From Thermodesulfobacteriaceae bacterium (GTDB taxonomy: Bacteria; Desulfobacterota; Dissulfuribacteria; Dissulfuribacterales; UBA3076): a stretch of 5,191 nucleotides of DNA. Position 1 is the first letter of the stretch, and the number at the start of each line of letters is the position of its first letter. The notes beneath the pieces were generated by a model that worked only from the letters and a program-made list of their open reading frames with translations, ran no database searches and was not told the DNA's origin. The translations under genes were made by a program, and so were the position numbers. The stretch covers positions 1 through 5,191 of the forward strand of contig DTYO01000142.1 of the NCBI GenBank assembly GCA_012961845.1. The letters are read 5' to 3'. This document shows positions 1 through 5,191 of this stretch, piece after piece.

Positions 1-22
1 AGTGTTAACTGTTCCTTCATAA

Positions 23-301
23 TATTCTGCTAATACGTGGCTCTGGAGACTGCCATGGCTGAAGTGGAATCCCCAGGGACTCGAAGGCTGGGCGGGAGGT
101 CTCGCAGTGGATTTCGGTTCCCATGGAATCTGGTTCTATAATGGCGCCACCTGGAAGAAAATCGCCGGCTGGAACCCCGAAAATATGGAAAGCTGGAAGG
201 GCCGGCTGGCAGTGGACTTCAATGGCTACGGCCTTTGGATTTTCAGCGGCACCAAGTGGAAAAAGATCACCAGCGCCAATCCTGAAAGCCTGGAAGATTA
301 G
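23..301 (+). pseudogene. 3' end or remnant of a tryptophan-rich tandem-repeat protein
   Basis: The frame ending at the TAG at 299-301 encodes about two and a quarter copies of a 35-residue repeat with the pattern NPxxxExWxGxLAVDFxxxGxWxxxGxxWKKI. Rich Trp, Gly and invariant LAVDF and WKKI blocks show that this is the coding frame. A TAA at 20-22 closes the frame upstream. No convincing start lies between it and the repeats, and the repeat pattern fades before position 56. A GTG at 107 preceded by GGGAGG (94-99) could start a 64-residue protein, but it would cut a repeat in the middle, so I read the GGGAGG as coding sequence. At 42-58, a one-base frameshift plus loss of about three codons would restore a recognisable SGxxW block, which suggests decay of a longer gene. 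Similar GLWxYxGxxWxxI repeats occur in large surface or secreted proteins of Desulfobacterota (from memory). Function is unknown. The gene converges on the glycan operon and is probably unrelated to it. Confidence 0.55.
65..298 (+). repeat. Tandem 105-bp (35-residue) coding repeats
   Basis: Copy 1 runs 65-169, copy 2 runs 170-274, and a partial third copy (ANPESLED) runs 275-298. Each copy starts at a W/A-N-P triplet. Copies 1 and 2 share NP, E, W, G, LAVDF, G, W, G, WKKI at fixed spacing of exactly 105 nt. The copies are divergent at DNA level, so this is an old protein repeat, not a recent duplication. Recombination between such copies is a usual route to length change in such genes. Confidence 0.75.
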
Positions 302-446
302 CTGCTTCGATGGCCTCAAAACGGCATGACACAGATGGCGGGCAAGCTTGCTCGCCATCTGTGTCATGATACCTCGTGAAAATCAACAATTTCCCCTGAC
401 GTGTATGCTGCCCGAATGCTTCGGACCGAAAAACCGGTTTGATATT
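302..446. other. Convergent intergenic region
   Basis: This 145-nt space lies between the + strand repeat gene (stop at 299-301) and the - strand glycosyltransferase (stop at 447-449). It holds the long palindrome at 325-368, described separately. Nearer the glycosyltransferase end are two short overlapping stem candidates on the - strand: CCGAA/TTCGG with a 3-nt loop (412-424) and ACCG/CGGT (425-438). Neither is followed by a T run, so I do not call them terminators. No coding signal was seen here. Confidence 0.6.
325..368. terminator. 44-nt near-perfect palindrome between convergent genes
   Basis: The arms 325-346 and 347-368 are reverse complements at 21 of 22 positions. The one exception is the pair 341 (G) and 352 (T), which still forms a G-U wobble in RNA. 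The innermost ten bases are GCAAGCTTGC and the outer ends are CATGACACAG and CTGTGTCATG. It starts 23 nt after the repeat-gene stop and lies 78 nt past the stop of the leftward operon. Read leftward, the stem is followed within 3 nt by GTTTTGAGG, a short T run. Read rightward no T run follows. A hairpin terminator for the glycan operon is the simplest reading. A REP-like dispersed palindrome or a dyad protein-binding site are the alternatives. The structure is certain; the role is not. Confidence 0.45.
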
Positions 447-1412
447 TCAAACTTCGATCTCCCTGTATTTCAGATCCCCCCATATCGTTTTTGAATACAT
501 AACAAACGAAGCCATCCACAGCCACTTGATCAAGGCCGCAGAAAACATCTTTTCGTTCTTCAGGCAACTGAAAAAATGTATCAGCAGATATAATACCCGT
601 GAAGGTGCAGACCGCCGCAACCTGCTGTCATCCACAAACCGCATCAGCTGTGCCAGTGATTTTCCCAGAGCGCCGGCCAGTCTGATGTGATACCTGACTG
701 TCATGCGGCCTGCCGGTATGTAATGAAGCAGTTTCAGACAAGGAAAGTAGGCCACATGAAAACCGCATCCGTAGCATATGAGCACCATCAGGGTGTCTTC
801 ACAGCCGGCAAGCTGTTTTCCCTTCCTTCCCAGACTCCTCAATGGAGCATTATCGTTTACAAATTCGGCAAATTTTTCTGCAACAGCCCTGCGCATGGCC
901 ATACCAGCCCCCACGGGCTCGGGAAATGACAAATCAGGAGCCTTGGATATCATGGCTCTGGTGCCGTGATTCCTGACCGCCAGATGGTTTTTCACCGAGT
1001 CAAGCCACCGTGGCGGACTACTCTCGAACACAGGCTCGACAGTACCACCGCACATGCCTACTGATTCAAGGCTCCTGTCTGAAAAGATGTTGAGGGCCCG
1101 TTCCAGATAGTCAGGCTTCAGGAAGTTATCGTCATCGAGAAATACCAGGATTTCACCTGCAGCATAAAGGGTTCCGGTGCACCTCGCAAAAACCAGCCCA
1201 GGCCTTTCTTCCCGTACAACCCTGGCATCTCCATCCACGCCCCCCATGCAGGGCATAACTGCAACAGGGGGATCCGAGGCATTGTCAACTACAACCAGCT
1301 CCCAGACAGTGCGCTCAAGGGTCTGCCGGCGGAGTCCTGACAAGACCTTGCAAAACAGTTCGGGATCGGGATTGTGTGTACAAATGATTACACTTATTCG
1401 GGGCAGGCTCAT
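447..1412 (-). CDS. Family 2 glycosyltransferase (GT-A fold), paralogue A
   Basis: The product has 321 residues and should transfer a sugar from a nucleotide-sugar donor to a glycan intermediate at the cytoplasmic membrane face. The GT2 domain starts almost at the N-terminus: SVIICTHNPD at 7-16, VVDN at 41-44 for nucleotide binding, ERPGLVFAR at 69-77, and the metal-binding DDD at 93-95 in FLDDDNFL. A second conserved half has HLAVRNHG (143-150), PVGAGMAMRR (166-175) and GCEDTLM (203-209). Here E-D is the likely catalytic-base region, and a Cys stands where the paralogue has Gly. Residues about 273-310 are hydrophobic and aromatic and may bind the membrane, but there is no clear transmembrane helix. 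The start is ATG at 1412. No Shine-Dalgarno sequence is visible before it, and the next gene upstream ends 97 nt away. It is the last gene of the leftward operon. Donor and acceptor cannot be told from the sequence. Confidence 0.9.
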   Translation of the reverse strand: MSLPRISVIICTHNPDPELFCKVLSGLRRQTLERTVWELVVVDNASDPPVAVMPCMGGVDGDARVVREERPGLVFARCTGTLYAAGEILVFLDDDNFLKPDYLERALNIFSDRSLESVGMCGGTVEPVFESSPPRWLDSVKNHLAVRNHGTRAMISKAPDLSFPEPVGAGMAMRRAVAEKFAEFVNDNAPLRSLGRKGKQLAGCEDTLMVLICYGCGFHVAYFPCLKLLHYIPAGRMTVRYHIRLAGALGKSLAQLMRFVDDSRLRRSAPSRVLYLLIHFFSCLKNEKMFSAALIKWLWMASFVMYSKTIWGDLKYREIEV

Positions 1413-1509
1413 TTTGTATGAAAATAACGTATACCACCCGGGATGGTGGCATGGCCAACCAGTAAAAGACAGTCATACCACATTCCCTTACTACAGATGC
1501 AATACCTGT
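1413..1509 (-). other. 97-nt gap upstream of the last glycosyltransferase
   Basis: This gap is longer than the other operon joints nearby (8-29 nt and 15 nt). It holds a small stem candidate, CCACC (1434-1438) with GGTGG (1445-1449) and a 6-nt loop, followed on the - strand by TATACGTTATTTTC. That could be a weak attenuator or terminator-like structure before the last gene. I see no good promoter pair and no ribosome-binding site directly ahead of the ATG at 1412. No short coding frame stands out. Confidence 0.35.
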
Positions 1510-2355
1510 TCAGAACAGCTCCTTCTTTTTCGTGAAAAGTGCCCCGAAAGTATATTCTTGCGGATTCTCCAACGAGGCATCTCTGGGAGGCTCCAGGTAT
1601 CTTTTTCCATTATCCATAAAGTCCCGGTTCCCCAGCATCTCAAACAGACCAGCCGGACACAATACTTTTTTTACCTGTTCAGGTGAGCCGAGGGCATTCC
1701 GCGGCCGCGTGTCAAACCGGTTGCAGCCGAACACAAATGGTGCGGGGTTGGCATAATCGAACGTCATACACAGCCGGCCGCCAGGTTTCAAACAACGGTG
1801 GATGTCAAGCAGTGCCTTCTGCTTGGTATAATAGTCGAGATGCTCGAAGACACTGATGGAAAATGCGTGATCGAAAAACATGTCTTCGAATTCCATCTTT
1901 TCTATGTCCATAGCATAGGCGCGGAGCTTCCACCCCATGGCCCTGGAAATATCGTTGGAATTCTGGAGCAGAGATGGATTGATGTCTATGGAATGTACTT
2001 CCAGCCCCAGTGACGCAAGGTAGCAGGAAAAAAGAGAGGATGTTCCCCCTGCATCCAGAACTTTCATCCCCTTTCCGAGTTCAGGCCCGTTTCGAATGAC
2101 CCACTCTATCTCCCAGTAGAGAAACCACGGTATACGATTGTCATCCACCGCACCGGGGAGCGGCTGGTAATCGGCCCCGCGATTATCCAGCCCCACTTCT
2201 GAATAAGGCTTCTCCAGGGTTCCGTACCAGGACGTCATGACCATGCCCTTTCGGTATATCTCCTGCATTACTCTGTTTATGTCTTCAACAGTCGATTGAG
2301 CTGACCGATCCAGAAGATCATTTCTGTCCATGGTCTTGTTAACAGATTGTTTCAC
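1510..2355 (-). CDS. Class I SAM-dependent methyltransferase
   Basis: The enzyme should transfer a methyl group from S-adenosylmethionine, here probably to a sugar hydroxyl or other group of the glycan (inference from neighbours). Numbering from a GTG at 2376 gives 288 residues. Motif I is VLDAGGTSS (106-114), motif II has the acidic D131 in SIDINPS, D157 lies in MDIEKM, VFEHL is at 176-180, and the post-motif LKPGGRL is at 196-202, all typical of the Methyltransf_11 type. The first 80 residues lack a known domain, and PWFLYWEIEW at 83-92 just precedes the fold. I prefer the GTG at 2355 (281 residues) because GGGGAG lies 5 nt before it. The GTG at 2376 and an ATG at 2331 are alternatives. It follows the middle glycosyltransferase with a gap of 8 or 29 nt, so the two are cotranscribed. 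The substrate is unknown. Confidence 0.85.
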   Translation of the reverse strand: MKQSVNKTMDRNDLLDRSAQSTVEDINRVMQEIYRKGMVMTSWYGTLEKPYSEVGLDNRGADYQPLPGAVDDNRIPWFLYWEIEWVIRNGPELGKGMKVLDAGGTSSLFSCYLASLGLEVHSIDINPSLLQNSNDISRAMGWKLRAYAMDIEKMEFEDMFFDHAFSISVFEHLDYYTKQKALLDIHRCLKPGGRLCMTFDYANPAPFVFGCNRFDTRPRNALGSPEQVKKVLCPAGLFEMLGNRDFMDNGKRYLEPPRDASLENPQEYTFGALFTKKKELF

Positions 2356-2360
2356 AACAT

Positions 2361-2366
2361 CTCCCC
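2361..2366 (-). promoter_or_regulatory. Ribosome-binding site deciding the methyltransferase start
   Basis: The - strand reads GGGGAG, then 5 nt (ATGTT), then GTG at 2355-2353. This is the best Shine-Dalgarno match in the window and favours the shorter methyltransferase start. The GTG at 2376 has only AGAAGAG very close to it, and the ATG at 2331 has none. Confidence 0.5.
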
Positions 2367-2384
2367 ACTGCAGCACTTACTCTT

Positions 2385-3272
2385 CTAATACCATTTTATA
2401 TTGCGTTCCTGGCATGAAGCAAAATGCCAGTTGTACATATTCAGAAGACGCGGACCGATAAGAAATTTCAAGATATTACGGGTATATCTGTATAACAGAT
2501 AACGGTTTCGAGTAGATCGCGGAGGCCTGTCAAAGCATCCTTTCAGATCAAAATGGAAATACAGGAAACGATAGACATAAGCCAGTCCGCCTGCCATCGG
2601 ACCATGTTTCCTGATCACCCGGAAGGCCTCTTCTGCAAAAAGATTTCCCGCTGTTCCGCACTTGTTGGTATCAGAGAAATAATATCGGGACAGCACCCTG
2701 TCCGTGGTAACTACTGCAGCGCCGTTCCTGATCATTCTCGCCCAGAAATCCCAATCGAATCCCAGATAATAGCTCAAATCCAGTTCCCCTGTCTGCTTAT
2801 GCAGCGCTGCCTTCCAGAACGTACTCGGCTGCTCAATGCTGTTCTGTATGCCTATTTCTTCAGTCACCCTGGGGTTTGCCCTGGTAATCACCGAGGTACC
2901 ATCCTCAAATATACGTTCACACCCGCCGGTAACCATATCGGCATGAGGATCGGTCTCAAAGATTTCAGCTACATGAGCAAGGGTCCCTGGCAGCAGTTCA
3001 TCATCAGCGCACAGCCAGCCGAAAACGTCACCGGTTGCCAGAGAAAAGCCCTTGTTGAGACCATCTGCCTGCCCCCTGTCCGGCCCAACAATCAGCACAT
3101 CAAAATACTTCCTGTATCTATCTATAATTCCCGTGGAAACATCATTACTCCCGGCATCCACCATGATGATCTGGAGCAGGGGATATTCCTGGCCTATCAG
3201 AGACCTGATGGCCCTTTCCAGCACTTCACCGGAATTGAAATTCGGAATGACTATGGAAAATTGCAGTCCCAT
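2385..3272 (-). CDS. Family 2 glycosyltransferase, WcaA-like type
   Basis: The product has 295 residues and belongs to a different GT2 branch from the other two in this window. SIVIPNFNSGE (6-16) opens the GT-A domain, VDAGSND (38-44) is the nucleotide-binding strand, DRGQADGLNKGF (65-76) is the hallmark block of this branch, and CADDE (88-92) holds the DXD-type metal site. QPSTFW (148-153) and DWDFWARM (173-180) form the acceptor-side and catalytic region. The C-terminal 70 residues are basic and aromatic, with no clear transmembrane helix, and suit peripheral membrane association. The start is ATG at 3272, 15 nt after the sulfotransferase stop. The spacer ends in an A run with no Shine-Dalgarno sequence, so translation may depend on coupling to the gene before it. 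The stop is TAG at 2387-2385, 8-29 nt before the methyltransferase. Likely role: one sugar transfer in surface-polysaccharide assembly; donor unknown. Confidence 0.9.
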   Translation of the reverse strand: MGLQFSIVIPNFNSGEVLERAIRSLIGQEYPLLQIIMVDAGSNDVSTGIIDRYRKYFDVLIVGPDRGQADGLNKGFSLATGDVFGWLCADDELLPGTLAHVAEIFETDPHADMVTGGCERIFEDGTSVITRANPRVTEEIGIQNSIEQPSTFWKAALHKQTGELDLSYYLGFDWDFWARMIRNGAAVVTTDRVLSRYYFSDTNKCGTAGNLFAEEAFRVIRKHGPMAGGLAYVYRFLYFHFDLKGCFDRPPRSTRNRYLLYRYTRNILKFLIGPRLLNMYNWHFASCQERNIKWY

Positions 3273-3287
3273 TTTTTTGCGGTAATC

Positions 3288-3983
3288 TCAGCAGTATTTA
3301 TCAATGAAATCTCTGAAAAGATTAAGTGCCAGGTCCTTTTCCTGTTGTGTCATCTGGGTCTTCCATTTATCCGAACCGCCGCCATTATATTCCCATATAA
3401 GCCGTTTGTCTGAATTGTATCTATTACAAATACCGTTCAGGTCCGTTTCAACAGAGATCATGTCCGCTATCTTCCTGGCAACCATCAGGGTATTGTTCGT
3501 CATTTCAACGTATTATATGGGAAGAACAGCAGAGTGTCTGATCCATCCCTCGCAAACAGGCAACAGGGCACTGATGGTCTCAATTGCCTTGAACATGGTA
3601 TCGATCTCAAGAAATCCCTTTCTCTTTTTGTTTTCGGGCTTCCTCCTCTCTTTCCGCCCCACATTGTAGAGCGATACCGCGGCATCCATGGGGTTTCTGT
3701 AAGAAGCAGTAGCAATAACATCGCCTGAACCAATAAGACGAGCCGCCTCTTCGTTGAGAAATGAATGGGTTTTCAGCAGAATGATCCTTTCCGGAGGGAC
3801 ACACTTGGCAAAGCTGGTCAATGAAAAATCTTCCAGCTTTACGAATGGCGCAGATATCAGGCTGCCGGCATATCTGTCAAACAATTCCTGCTGATCATGG
3901 CCGGCACTCTCCAGGATATCGTAAATAATCTGATAAGCAAATGTACTGGCAGATCTCTGCAACCCATAACTAATCATTATCAT
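3288..3983 (-). pseudogene. Sulfotransferase interrupted by an in-frame TAA
   Basis: The frame from ATG 3983 to TGA 3288 has 231 codons, with one TAA at codon 157 (3515-3513). Before it, YGLQRSASTF (6-15) matches the 5'-phosphosulfate-binding loop of PAPS-dependent sulfotransferases, KTHS (71-74) lies after the expected strand, and YRNPMDAAVSLYNVGR (95-110) is the 3'-phosphate-binding segment with Arg96 and Ser104. After it, YVEM (158-161) continues the strand that in this family usually reads like RYEDL, followed by helices and a basic C-terminus. Both halves lie in the same frame, so this is a nonsense change and not a frameshift. A 156-residue product would keep both PAPS-binding segments but lose the last third of the fold. 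An ATG at 3503 could start a 71-residue C-terminal piece, but it has no ribosome-binding site. An intact enzyme would move sulfate from PAPS to a hydroxyl or amine of the glycan (inference). The start has no strong Shine-Dalgarno sequence, and ATG 3977 is possible. Confidence 0.8.
3513..3515 (-). other. In-frame TAA inside the sulfotransferase frame
   Basis: The - strand reads CTT CCC ATA TAA TAC GTT GAA ATG, giving L-P-I-stop-Y-V-E-M. Seventy-four further codons follow without another stop. The family usually has a basic or polar residue here, and one base change from CAA, AAA or GAA would give TAA. UAA is not a codon for selenocysteine or pyrrolysine, so recoding is not expected. Confidence 0.85.
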
Positions 3984-4014
3984 GTGGACATACTCTAGGT
4001 ATTCATCATCGATT

Positions 4015-4030
4015 TTTCAGACCCCTGAAA
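4015..4030 (-). promoter_or_regulatory. Leader hairpin upstream of the sulfotransferase
   Basis: The arms TTTCAG and CTGAAA are perfect 6-bp complements around a 4-nt loop (GGGT on the - strand). On the - strand the second arm runs into AAATCG, with no T run, so it is not a terminator in this direction. If the promoter at 4061-4088 is real, this hairpin lies in the untranslated leader of the sulfotransferase transcript. It may be an operator or an mRNA-stabilising hairpin. Confidence 0.3.
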
Positions 4031-4060
4031 TGGACAGATCTGTATCATGAAAATTTTATG

Positions 4061-4088
4061 CTTATAACAGGCTTAGAAAATAATTCAA
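4061..4088 (-). promoter_or_regulatory. Candidate sigma-70 type promoter
   Basis: On the - strand TTGAAT (4088-4083, 4 of 6 matches to the -35 consensus) is followed after 16 nt by TATAAG (4066-4061, 5 of 6 matches to the -10 consensus). It lies in the only AT-rich gap of the operon and points at the sulfotransferase, leaving a leader of roughly 70 nt. The match was found by eye only. Confidence 0.35.
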
Positions 4089-4094
4089 TATCAG

Positions 4095-4139
4095 GCTGAC
4101 AGTTCACTGAACAGTGTCTTGATGAGCCATCAGGTCAGC
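4095..4139 (-). terminator. Folded segment at the end of the right-hand glycosyltransferase
   Basis: An outer stem GCTGAC (4095-4100) pairs with GTCAGC (4134-4139). Inside it are GTTCACTGAAC (4102-4112, 5-bp arms with a central base) and a stem TTGATG/CATCAG with a 3-nt loop (4119-4133). The glycosyltransferase stop (4132-4130) lies within the structure. Read leftward it is followed by CTGATATTGAATTATTTTC, which has only a loose T run 16 nt later, so it is a weak terminator or attenuator candidate. Confidence 0.25.
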
Positions 4140-5095
4140 TGCGCCTCTACATAATACCCCAGATCCCAGTATGCCTGCAGCTTACCGGCTGCCCCCATGG
4201 AATCAGTCTTGTATCGTCTGTGCCGTCTGAAATATTGAAGCAACGGCATATCATCCGGCCTGGAAACAGGTTTGTTCTGGACCTTGAGAAGCCTCACAAA
4301 CGTCCTCCCCTGCCAGTATATCAGCCGCCTCAGATATCTGACCGAAACACGCTCTTTTTTGATGTAATGCACCAGTTTCAGAGAAGGCTGATATGAGCAG
4401 GCATAGCCCAGTTCATTGGCGCAGCGGGCTATCAGCGTATCCTCTCCCCCGCTGAGTGTATTTCTGCGCCTCCCGAGAGTATGGGCAGTCAGGAGACAGA
4501 TTTTCTCTGCAAATTTCTCCAGCACATCACGCCGGACCACCATGCCAGCCCCCACAGGATCCCATTTACCCCATTCGGGCCTGGTGGAAGTAATAACTTC
4601 ATCCCCGTAATTGCGAATAGCAAGATGACCGAGCAGCGGCTCTGTCCATGGCAAAGGCGGCTCTTCATACTCGGGTTCAGAAATCCCGCCGAATGCCCCG
4701 ATATCAGGATTTTTTTCTGCAATGGCATGCGCATTCTTCAGATAATCCTCAGACAGAAAATTGTCATCGTCCACCAATACTAACAGAGGTGCCGAAGCAT
4801 ATCCAAGACCACACAATCTGGAACTGATCAGCCCCGGCCTGATCTCTCGAACGATTCGGTACGACCTTATCCCGAAACCTTCCAGTACATTCTTTCCCAG
4901 CGGAACGGCGGAATTATTGTCGACCAGTATGAACTCCCACAAGTCGGAGCCGATAGTCTGGCATGAGAGACATTTCAGGGCACGCCTGAGCAGCTTCATG
5001 TCTGGATCATAGGTACACAACACCACAGACAACAATGGAGATTTCCTCGAGTCGATATTATCGCATACCTCAACTGCAGATATCCTGCTGTCCAT
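4130..5095 (-). CDS. Family 2 glycosyltransferase (GT-A fold), paralogue B
   Basis: From ATG 5095 the product has 321 residues and is a clear paralogue of the 447-1412 gene. LSVVLCTYDPD (22-32) opens the domain, LVDNNS (57-62) is the nucleotide-binding strand, REIRPGLISSR (83-93) matches the paralogue, and LVDDDNFL (107-114) holds the metal-binding DDD. HLAIRNYG (157-164), DPVGAGMVVRR (179-189) and GGEDTL (216-221) are the shared second-half motifs. The expected role is transfer of one sugar in surface-glycan assembly; donor and acceptor are unknown. The C-terminal 60 residues are strongly basic and less hydrophobic than in the paralogue. The start is uncertain. ATG 5095 has an AGG 9 nt upstream, but the frame has a TTG at 5158 and stays open to the window edge at 5191. 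The true start may therefore lie outside, adding 32 or more residues. It is the first gene of the leftward series in this window. Confidence 0.88.
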   Translation of the reverse strand: MDSRISAVEVCDNIDSRKSPLLSVVLCTYDPDMKLLRRALKCLSCQTIGSDLWEFILVDNNSAVPLGKNVLEGFGIRSYRIVREIRPGLISSRLCGLGYASAPLLVLVDDDNFLSEDYLKNAHAIAEKNPDIGAFGGISEPEYEEPPLPWTEPLLGHLAIRNYGDEVITSTRPEWGKWDPVGAGMVVRRDVLEKFAEKICLLTAHTLGRRRNTLSGGEDTLIARCANELGYACSYQPSLKLVHYIKKERVSVRYLRRLIYWQGRTFVRLLKVQNKPVSRPDDMPLLQYFRRHRRYKTDSMGAAGKLQAYWDLGYYVEAQLT

Positions 5096-5191
5096 GGACA
5101 CAGACCTGCATTCAAAGAACCCCCTGTTAAACACCCTGTTGCGGACAAGCGCCAGCAAACCTGTATCCCTGATCCCGGCAGCAAGATCTAC

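Larger units (their letters stand above)
3984..4129 (-). other. AT-rich intergenic region before the sulfotransferase
   Basis: These 146 nt separate the right-hand glycosyltransferase from the sulfotransferase and are more AT-rich than the genes. They hold, in - strand order, a folded segment just past the glycosyltransferase stop, a candidate promoter (4061-4088), a perfect 10-bp palindrome ACAGATCTGT (4034-4043) and a hairpin (4015-4030). No coding frame stands out. The arrangement suggests a break between two transcription units or an internal promoter. Confidence 0.5.

Noticed and set aside
65..298. CRISPR-like or DNA-level direct repeat
   Set aside because: The 105-bp periodicity is conserved in the protein pattern but not in the DNA, so it is a coding repeat.
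410..438. Intrinsic terminator of the leftward operon directly after its last gene
   Set aside because: The stems are only 4-7 bp, overlap each other and have no T run after them. The palindrome at 325-368 is a better candidate.
1177..1686. A 169-codon open frame on the + strand
   Set aside because: It spans parts of two - strand genes and the gap between them, with a low-complexity Ser/Thr-rich start and no recognisable motif.
2553..3413. A 286-codon open frame on the + strand opposite the middle glycosyltransferase
   Set aside because: It lies antisense to a gene with clear GT2 motifs, runs across a gene boundary, and its translation shows no domain or motif. It is a shadow frame.
3288..3503. 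A separate 71-residue protein
   Set aside because: It is in the same frame as the sulfotransferase, lacks a ribosome-binding site before the ATG at 3503, and reads as the family's C-terminal part.
3513..3515. Programmed recoding of the stop codon
   Set aside because: UAA is not used for selenocysteine or pyrrolysine, the next base gives no known leaky context I can support, and the downstream sequence shows no obvious stimulatory structure.

Overview
The window looks like part of a surface-glycan (O-antigen, capsule or exopolysaccharide type) biosynthesis locus from a Gram-negative bacterium. Base composition is close to balanced. The tryptophan-rich 35-residue repeats at the left edge resemble, from memory only, repeats common in Desulfobacterota (the old Deltaproteobacteria). 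The taxonomic assignment is therefore a weak inference.

Layout. Positions 1-301 hold, on the + strand, the 3' end or decayed remnant of a gene built from tandem 35-residue repeats. Positions 302-446 are a convergent intergenic space dominated by a 44-nt, almost perfect palindrome (325-368). From 447 to the right edge all genes are on the - strand and read leftward. In transcription order they are: a family 2 glycosyltransferase (4130 to about 5095, frame open to the window edge); a 146-nt gap holding a candidate promoter, a short hairpin and a 10-bp palindrome; a sulfotransferase reading frame interrupted by an in-frame TAA (3288-3983); a second, different family 2 glycosyltransferase (2385-3272); a class I SAM-dependent methyltransferase (1510 to about 2355); a 97-nt gap; and a third glycosyltransferase (447-1412) that is a clear paralogue of the first.

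How the genes could work together (inference). Three GT-A type glycosyltransferases would add successive sugars to a lipid-linked or growing glycan at the cytoplasmic face of the inner membrane. The methyltransferase and the sulfotransferase are candidates for decorating or capping that glycan. The sulfotransferase is probably inactive in this strain: its reading frame is intact on both sides of a single TAA, which points to a recent nonsense mutation, a sequencing error or a phase-variable-like loss of a surface modification.

I found no RNA gene, CRISPR array, transposase or toxin-antitoxin pair. The genes belong to known enzyme families. The parts that deserve a second look are the interrupted sulfotransferase and its possible polar effect, the long palindrome, the repeat-protein remnant and the paralogous glycosyltransferase pair.
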